From Gammaproteobacteria bacterium (GTDB lineage: Bacteria; Pseudomonadota; Gammaproteobacteria; HK1), in the NCBI GenBank assembly GCA_022822245.1, contig JAJECB010000521.1, positions 1 through 7,047 of the forward strand: a DNA stretch of 7,047 bases, in the 5' to 3' direction. Shown piece by piece: positions 6,601-7,047 of this stretch. The stretch's first letter is position 1; each line of letters opens with the position of its first letter. The notes beneath the pieces are model-generated. The model did no database searches, was not told the origin of the DNA, and saw only the letters and a list, made by a program, of their open reading frames with translations. The translations under genes and the position numbers were made by a program.

Positions 6601-6800
6601 GTCACCGGTTCCGGGCGGTGTTCCTGACCAGTCTCACCACCGTCCTCGGCCTGGCGCCCATGCTCTACGATCGAAGCGACGAGCTCATCACCTTCGTGCC
6701 CCTCGTCGTCAGCATGCTGGGCGGCCTCGCCCTCGCGACCCTGTTCACCCTGTTCCTGCTGCCGGCGCTCGTGATGATGGTCGAAGGCCGCCGGGACTGA
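3666..6800 (+). CDS. RND efflux permease (AcrB/HAE1-type)
   Basis: 1044-residue inner-membrane proton-driven exporter, full length for the AcrB family. TM1 is at about 29-49, followed by a large periplasmic loop (50-345), TM2-TM6 (about 348-493), TM7 (about 537-557), a second large loop (560-878) and TM8-TM12 (about 880-1037). The TM4 proton-relay aspartates are present as D412-D413 in GIVVDDAVVVGES. TM11 carries R981 and T988 in RFRAVFLTSL, matching AcrB R971 and T978. In TM10 the AcrB lysine K940 is replaced: the segment reads GVVVNDALVLLD, with N949-D950. AGG lies 5 nt before the ATG, overlapping the end of the adaptor gene, which suggests coupled translation. No TolC-like channel gene follows. 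A heavy-metal (HME) pump is less likely without its metal-binding motifs. Substrate cannot be predicted. Confidence 0.95.
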   Translation: MNTTPADAAGSAPSPRTGFIAWFAGNRAAANLLMLFLIVGGVLTGLHLAVQNFPELDTRTVTVTVRSPGSSAKEVEEDVNRRVEEAVVGLSGVARVVSTATQGRGRIEVEVAEFAEPADVLNAVEGAVDAIERFPPLNAERPEVELWQVALEVMTLAVSSSLVAENELRLAAEELRDGLLALPSVSQVSLEGTRDREISIELSEEELLRHDLSLRQVVNAVQRASLNLTFGELRTQAGSVVLHTVSKRRTGSEFADIPLITRLDGTIVTVGDVARIRDGFVDEDIVSEFNGRPAVFVRVAAAKGQSVVDIADEIRHWLATWEAPQDVDVSVWNDRATPVFERFSRILRNALIGTVLVFLTLVLVFDLRVAFWVTLGIPLSFVGSLLLFGAADLTLNMGTLFAFFLLIGIVVDDAVVVGESIAAERERGKNALAAAISGARAVVGPLTVGVATTVIAFLPLLYVTAGYYQVVAVFPWVALFVLLVSLVEAFFILPAHLSHERPWSAPPLSTLQDLVRVRLDDVRDRMVVPAVSWAVRHVWLTVILAVAVVLVSLFLIRSETVWIVVFDRDLNAPDSIQADLRLPVGTPFEVTLAAAERFASAARAINDELDGTSINGVSVLAGNLTSPSPIDGSGNAGHLASVRVHLNPRPGRSATPVEIERAWRRIAGVVPEAGRIEFRTTRVKFPPSVAYSVQHDDPEILGQAVAEFRALLAAMPGIHGISDDRSLGKRHFEIGLTPAGKAAGLTPAAIGAQLRANFHGVEVQRLQRGREEVKVMVRYPPERRRSLRDLAGERIRRPGGGEVPLSTVARVTEKREFATRTRIDGRQASRISANADIAVVTPIQARREVERSLIPGLLAKYPGIRIEPDGGARRESAMLNTLGLLFPLALVAMYALMAGVLRSYWKPIVSVAGVPIAFAGAVLSHWVLGWDFTAMSLFGVIGVAGVVVNDALVLLDRYNTIRRENAMIPAIAAAAAATRHRFRAVFLTSLTTVLGLAPMLYDRSDELITFVPLVVSMLGGLALATLFTLFLLPALVMMVEGRRD

Positions 6801-6824
6801 CGGACCTTCCGTCGCCGCGCTCCC

Positions 6825-6844
6825 GGGCCGGCGAATGCCGGCTC
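6825..6844 (+). terminator. Possible terminator hairpin after the RND operon
   Basis: GGGCCGGC (6825-6832) pairs with GCCGGCTC (6837-6844) around a GAAT loop: 8 bp including one G-U pair. It begins 24 nt after the permease stop. There is no U-tract; the next AT-rich stretch, AATATTT, is 8 nt away. Position is right, signal weak. Confidence 0.35.
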
Positions 6845-6892
6845 CTGGCCGCAATATTTCACCGATGTTCGTCGCGAGGGCGCCAATCTGCT
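6845..6892. repeat. Diverged direct repeat, copy A
   Basis: Begins CTGGCCGCAATATTTCACC and ends CGCCAATCTGCT. It matches copy B (6954-7000), whose start is CTAGCCCGCATATCTCACC and whose end is identical over 12 nt; the 16-17 nt between are poorly conserved. It may be non-coding repeat DNA or a worn mobile-element end. Confidence 0.5.
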
Positions 6893-6953
6893 TGCGGTAG
6901 TGGGCCGCACGGACCGAAAGAGCGCATGCGCGCTGCTGAAGGCGTAGCTGACA

Positions 6954-7000
6954 CTAGCCCGCATATCTCACCAACCTCCTGCTGCGGACGCCAATCTGCT
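6954..7000. repeat. Diverged direct repeat, copy B
   Basis: Second copy of the element at 6845-6892, offset by about 109 nt. The 12-nt block CGCCAATCTGCT is identical in both copies, and ATATCTCACC differs from copy A by one base. The region between the copies shows no gene. Confidence 0.5.
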
Positions 7001-7047
7001 CGCTGTGACAAGGCGTACTCCCTCAAGCCGCTTCACCGTAGTGTCGA

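Larger units (their letters stand above)
6801..7047. other. Non-coding tail after the efflux operon
   Basis: I find no convincing gene in these 247 bp. Open frames are short or hold unstructured Arg/Ser-rich translations, and the stretch looks less GC-biased than the coding regions. It contains a hairpin, two diverged direct repeats and a distant 7-bp inverted repeat, GACACTA (6950-6956) with TAGTGTC (7039-7045), which may mark an element running past the window edge. Confidence 0.5.

Noticed and set aside
2559..6854. A 1431-codon open frame on the minus strand, antisense to the whole efflux operon
   Set aside because: Its translation is almost all Arg, Asp, Glu, His, Gly and Pro with no domain or membrane pattern, as expected from the complement of GC-rich codons. 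The plus-strand genes beneath it are clear full-length family members.
1..7047. CRISPR array, tRNA or rRNA genes
   Set aside because: No regularly spaced repeats, no cloverleaf with a conserved TψC arm and no rRNA motifs were seen on either strand.

Overview
This is a GC-rich window (roughly 70% G+C by eye) with strongly GC-biased third codon positions. A tripartite-type RND efflux pair implies a Gram-negative, double-membrane bacterium. The phylum cannot be fixed from the sequence; the overall style would fit Gemmatimonadota, Acidobacteriota or a high-GC proteobacterium, and that is only inference.

Left end (1-808): the minus strand carries the first 144 codons of an acetolactate synthase large subunit (IlvB type, first committed step of Val/Leu/Ile synthesis), cut by the window edge. 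Between its start and an upstream promoter lies what looks like a complete ribosome-mediated transcription attenuator: a 21-codon leader peptide with a Val-Val-Val-Leu-Val-Ile run (510-575), a strong intrinsic terminator with a GCAA-capped hairpin and U-tract (452-485), and a competing antiterminator pairing (521-532 with 471-480) that flanks a small hairpin over the leader stop codon. This is the most interesting item in the window. The rest of the gap holds two divergent promoter candidates with the same design (TTGAC, 17 bp, CAGGAT).

Middle (809-2402): a homocysteine S-methyltransferase family protein on the plus strand, in which the first of the three usual zinc cysteines appears to be histidine, and a convergent minus-strand Nudix hydrolase with an N-terminal four-cysteine zinc ribbon. 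The short gap between them holds GC-rich hairpins without a U-tract.

Right (2403-6800): a divergent intergenic region with an 18-bp imperfect palindrome (candidate operator) leads into a two-gene operon: an inner-membrane-anchored periplasmic adaptor (HlyD/AcrA type) and a 1044-residue RND permease (AcrB/HAE1 type). Together they should form the inner-membrane and periplasmic parts of a proton-driven export pump; no outer-membrane channel or dedicated regulator gene is in the window. The permease has the paired TM4 aspartates, but Asn-Asp where AcrB has the TM10 lysine.

Tail (6801-7047): no convincing gene. It contains a weak hairpin after the operon and two diverged direct copies of a 47-48 nt element about 109 nt apart, possibly remnants of a mobile or repetitive element.
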